Position numbers and translations under genes: made by a program. Below, piece after piece: positions 62,431 to 64,000 of a stretch of DNA of 64,000 nucleotides. The notes below the pieces were generated by a model. The model searched no databases and was not told the origin of the DNA. It was given only the letters and a program-made list of their open reading frames with translations. The stretch's first letter is position 1; each line of letters begins with the position of its first letter. This stretch comes from Hymenobacter cyanobacteriorum (GTDB lineage Bacteria; Bacteroidota; Bacteroidia; Cytophagales; Hymenobacteraceae), in contig NZ_JALBGC010000004.1 in NCBI RefSeq assembly GCF_022631375.1, positions 620,001 to 684,000 of the forward strand, given 5' to 3'.

Positions 62431-63054
62431 TCAGCTATTTGCGAGGCCTAGTAAAAGCAGCAACAGCAACAGGAAATCTTTCAGCGACACCCGCAGCAGC
62501 TTCAGGGCGCGGGTGATGTGGTACTCCACAGCTTTGGGCGTGAGCTTCAGCCGCCCGGCAATCTGGGGCACTGTCTGGTGCTCAAAACGGCTCAGCTGGA
62601 AAATTTCGCGGGTATGCTGGGGCAGGTGCGTCAGGCCCGCGTGCAGGGCACCGGCCAGGTCGGTCGCGTCCAGGTCGTCTTCGGTATGGTGGTCGGCCTC
62701 GGTGGCCACAGTGCGGCAGTAGGCGGCGTAGCCCTCGTGGGTGTAGCGGTTCTTTATCAGGTTGATGACCCGGAATTTTACCGCTGTGCTTAGGTATTCG
62801 GGCAGCTTCTGAATGCTGGCCGCCTGGTCGCGCCGCTGCCACAGCGCCGTAAAAATGTCCTGCACAATCTCCTCCGCCGCCTCGCGCGAGCCGGTTTTGC
62901 GGCTGGCCTGCTCCAGCAGCTGCAGGCCGTAGCGCCGGTAAATTTCCGCAAATGCGCCCTCGTGGCTGGCGGGCAGGGCGGCCAGCAGGTCCGCGTCGTC
63001 CCAGGCAGCCGGCAGGCGCAGCAACTTGGCAGGGCGGACAGCCAGGGCTCGCAT
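62431..63054 (-). CDS. ECF RNA polymerase sigma factor
   Basis: A 207-residue extracytoplasmic-function sigma factor. Region 2 is AFAEIYRRYGLQLLEQASRK...AAEEIVQDIFTALWQRR and region 4 is LPQHTREIFQLSRFEHQTVP with KAVEYHITRALKLLR. The last ~15 residues are Leu-rich (DFLLLLLLLLGLANS), which is common in Bacteroidota ECFs beside FecR. The start MRALAV was chosen; the longer frame adds a Pro/Arg-rich leader without homology. It should direct transcription of the SusC2 operon when released by FecR. Confidence 0.92.
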   Translation of the reverse strand: MRALAVRPAKLLRLPAAWDDADLLAALPASHEGAFAEIYRRYGLQLLEQASRKTGSREAAEEIVQDIFTALWQRRDQAASIQKLPEYLSTAVKFRVINLIKNRYTHEGYAAYCRTVATEADHHTEDDLDATDLAGALHAGLTHLPQHTREIFQLSRFEHQTVPQIAGRLKLTPKAVEYHITRALKLLRVSLKDFLLLLLLLLGLANS

Positions 63055-63223
63055 GCCAGCAAGATAAGCAACGCGCGGGCCCCGCCGGGCCGGCTGCCGC
63101 CGGGCAGGGTAGCAACCCGCAGGCACGGCGTACCAGAATAGCGGAAATGCTATCAATACAAAGCAGGCGGCGGGGGCAGAAAATTACCTGGCTGAGTTAA
63201 TTGTGTGCTTACCTTGTAAACCG

Positions 63224-64000
63224 ATGACCTTTCGCTACCGCTGCCTCCTTCGCCCGGTTGTTGCCGCCACGCTGCTGCTCGCGGCTACTGCCCCGTTGCA
63301 GGCCCAAACCTTTGGCCCGATAACGTTTCACGCCGTTGGGCTCAACAACGCGCCGCTGGGCATTGCCCTGGCCGATGTGAACGGCGACGGCCGCCTCGAC
63401 CTGCTGACTTCCAACGATGGCGCGCAGGTAAGCCTGCTGTTGGCGCTGGGCAACGGCACGTTTGGCCCCCCGGCTGTGTACCCCACGGGCACCGCCGGCG
63501 CCGTGGCCCTGCAGGTAGGGGATGTGAACCGCGACGGCCGGCCAGACGTGGTGATGGCCGGCGGCAGTTCCGGCGGCTTGCTGCTGGGCATGCCCAACGG
63601 CACCCTCACGCCGCCCATGGCCCAGTTTGCGCTGAACATGACCGCCAACCCCGGCGCGCTGGCCCTTGGCGACGTGAACGGCGACGGCCGGCTCGACATT
63701 GCCACCGCCTACGGGGCCAGCACCACCAGCGGCCGCTTCGACCAGGTGCAGGTGCTACTGGGGCGCCCAAACAACACGTTTGCGCCCGCCGTGGTCTATT
63801 CCCTGAGCACGGGCAGCTACCCGGAAGCGGTGGCCCTGGGCGATGTAAACGGCGACGGGTATCCGGACCTGGCCACCGCCAATTCGGGCAACAACACGGT
63901 TGGGCTGCTGCTGGGGCAGGGCAACGGTACCTTCGGCCCCGCTACTAACTACCCCCTCGGGCCCAACACCACCCCCCTGGGGGTTGCGCTGGCCGACTTC
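63224..64000 (+). CDS. Secreted FG-GAP/VCBS repeat protein (3' end outside window)
   Basis: An open frame from ATG 63224 to the window edge, 259 codons without stop. A signal peptide (to LQAQ, about residue 28) is followed by FG-GAP/VCBS repeats, each with a DVNGDGRLDL-type calcium-binding loop: GIALADVNGDGRLDLLTSND, VGDVNRDGRPDVVMAGG, LGDVNGDGRLDIATAYG, LGDVNGDGYPDLATANSG. Repeats are spaced about 55-65 residues and form a beta-propeller. The C-terminus, which often holds a Por sorting domain in this group, is missing. Ligand unknown; divergent from the ECF gene. Confidence 0.85.
   Translation, partial: MTFRYRCLLRPVVAATLLLAATAPLQAQTFGPITFHAVGLNNAPLGIALADVNGDGRLDLLTSNDGAQVSLLLALGNGTFGPPAVYPTGTAGAVALQVGDVNRDGRPDVVMAGGSSGGLLLGMPNGTLTPPMAQFALNMTANPGALALGDVNGDGRLDIATAYGASTTSGRFDQVQVLLGRPNNTFAPAVVYSLSTGSYPEAVALGDVNGDGYPDLATANSGNNTVGLLLGQGNGTFGPATNYPLGPNTTPLGVALADF

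Overview
The window looks like chromosomal DNA of a GC-rich member of the Bacteroidota, most likely Hymenobacter or a close relative. The evidence is two SusC/SusD pairs, a type IX secretion (Por) tail on the galactanase, Bacteroidota-type -7 boxes (TAnnTTTG), the general absence of Shine-Dalgarno sequences, and a very high density of intergenic hairpin repeats. The genus is inferred from gene content and base composition only. No rRNA, tRNA, CRISPR array, insertion sequence or prophage was recognised.

Layout. 1-0.7 kb: two small metal-related proteins (heavy-metal-binding lipoprotein, HMA protein). 0.7-12 kb: galactan/galactose block with secreted GH53 endo-galactanase, a HelD-like helicase, a secreted GH5-type hydrolase, galK, galT and a LacI regulator. 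12-20.6 kb: a DnaQ-type exonuclease beside a cNMP/CBS/DUF294 nucleotidyltransferase, a DUF4174 protein, a six-hairpin glycosidase lipoprotein, and an unknown protein + membrane protein + histidine kinase run without a response regulator. 20.7-45.2 kb: a large pectin/galacturonate locus. It holds a CE12-GH28 fusion enzyme, GH105, a second LacI, kduD, kduI, SusC/SusD, PL10 pectate lyase, uxaB, uxaA, uxaC, kdgK, a KDPG-type aldolase, an ExuT-like transporter and fbp. 45.4-50.3 kb: a secreted alpha/beta-hydrolase, a small CHKG-motif protein, a TIGR04222-like membrane protein and a short membrane-fusion-type protein. 50.4-63.1 kb (minus strand): a second polysaccharide locus in the order ECF sigma, FecR, STN-SusC, SusD, GH144-type endoglucanase, GH43-like and GH3, best explained as beta-1,2-glucan use. 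The right edge cuts an FG-GAP repeat secreted protein.

How it works together. Outside or at the surface, pectin chains would be deacetylated and cut (CE12-GH28, PL10) and imported by SusC/D. Oligomers would be trimmed by GH105. Saturated galacturonate would go through UxaC, UxaB and UxaA, and unsaturated units through KduI and KduD, both reaching 2-keto-3-deoxygluconate for KdgK and the aldolase; Fbp could then feed triose carbon back into hexose. Pectin side-chain galactan is served by GH53, GalK and GalT. Palindromic LacI-type sites occur in the promoter regions of the pectin and galactan units, in two sequence subtypes that may match the two LacI proteins.

About half of the intergenic gaps carry a long inverted repeat (arms about 25-38 bp). 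Most belong to one superfamily with arms starting near GTCATGCTGAG or GTCATCCTGAG and containing GAAGCATCT or GAAGGACCT. Others belong to at least six unrelated families. Several long open frames run antisense through the GC-rich genes or extend genes upstream into these hairpins; they were treated as artefacts and starts were moved to the first plausible internal codon.
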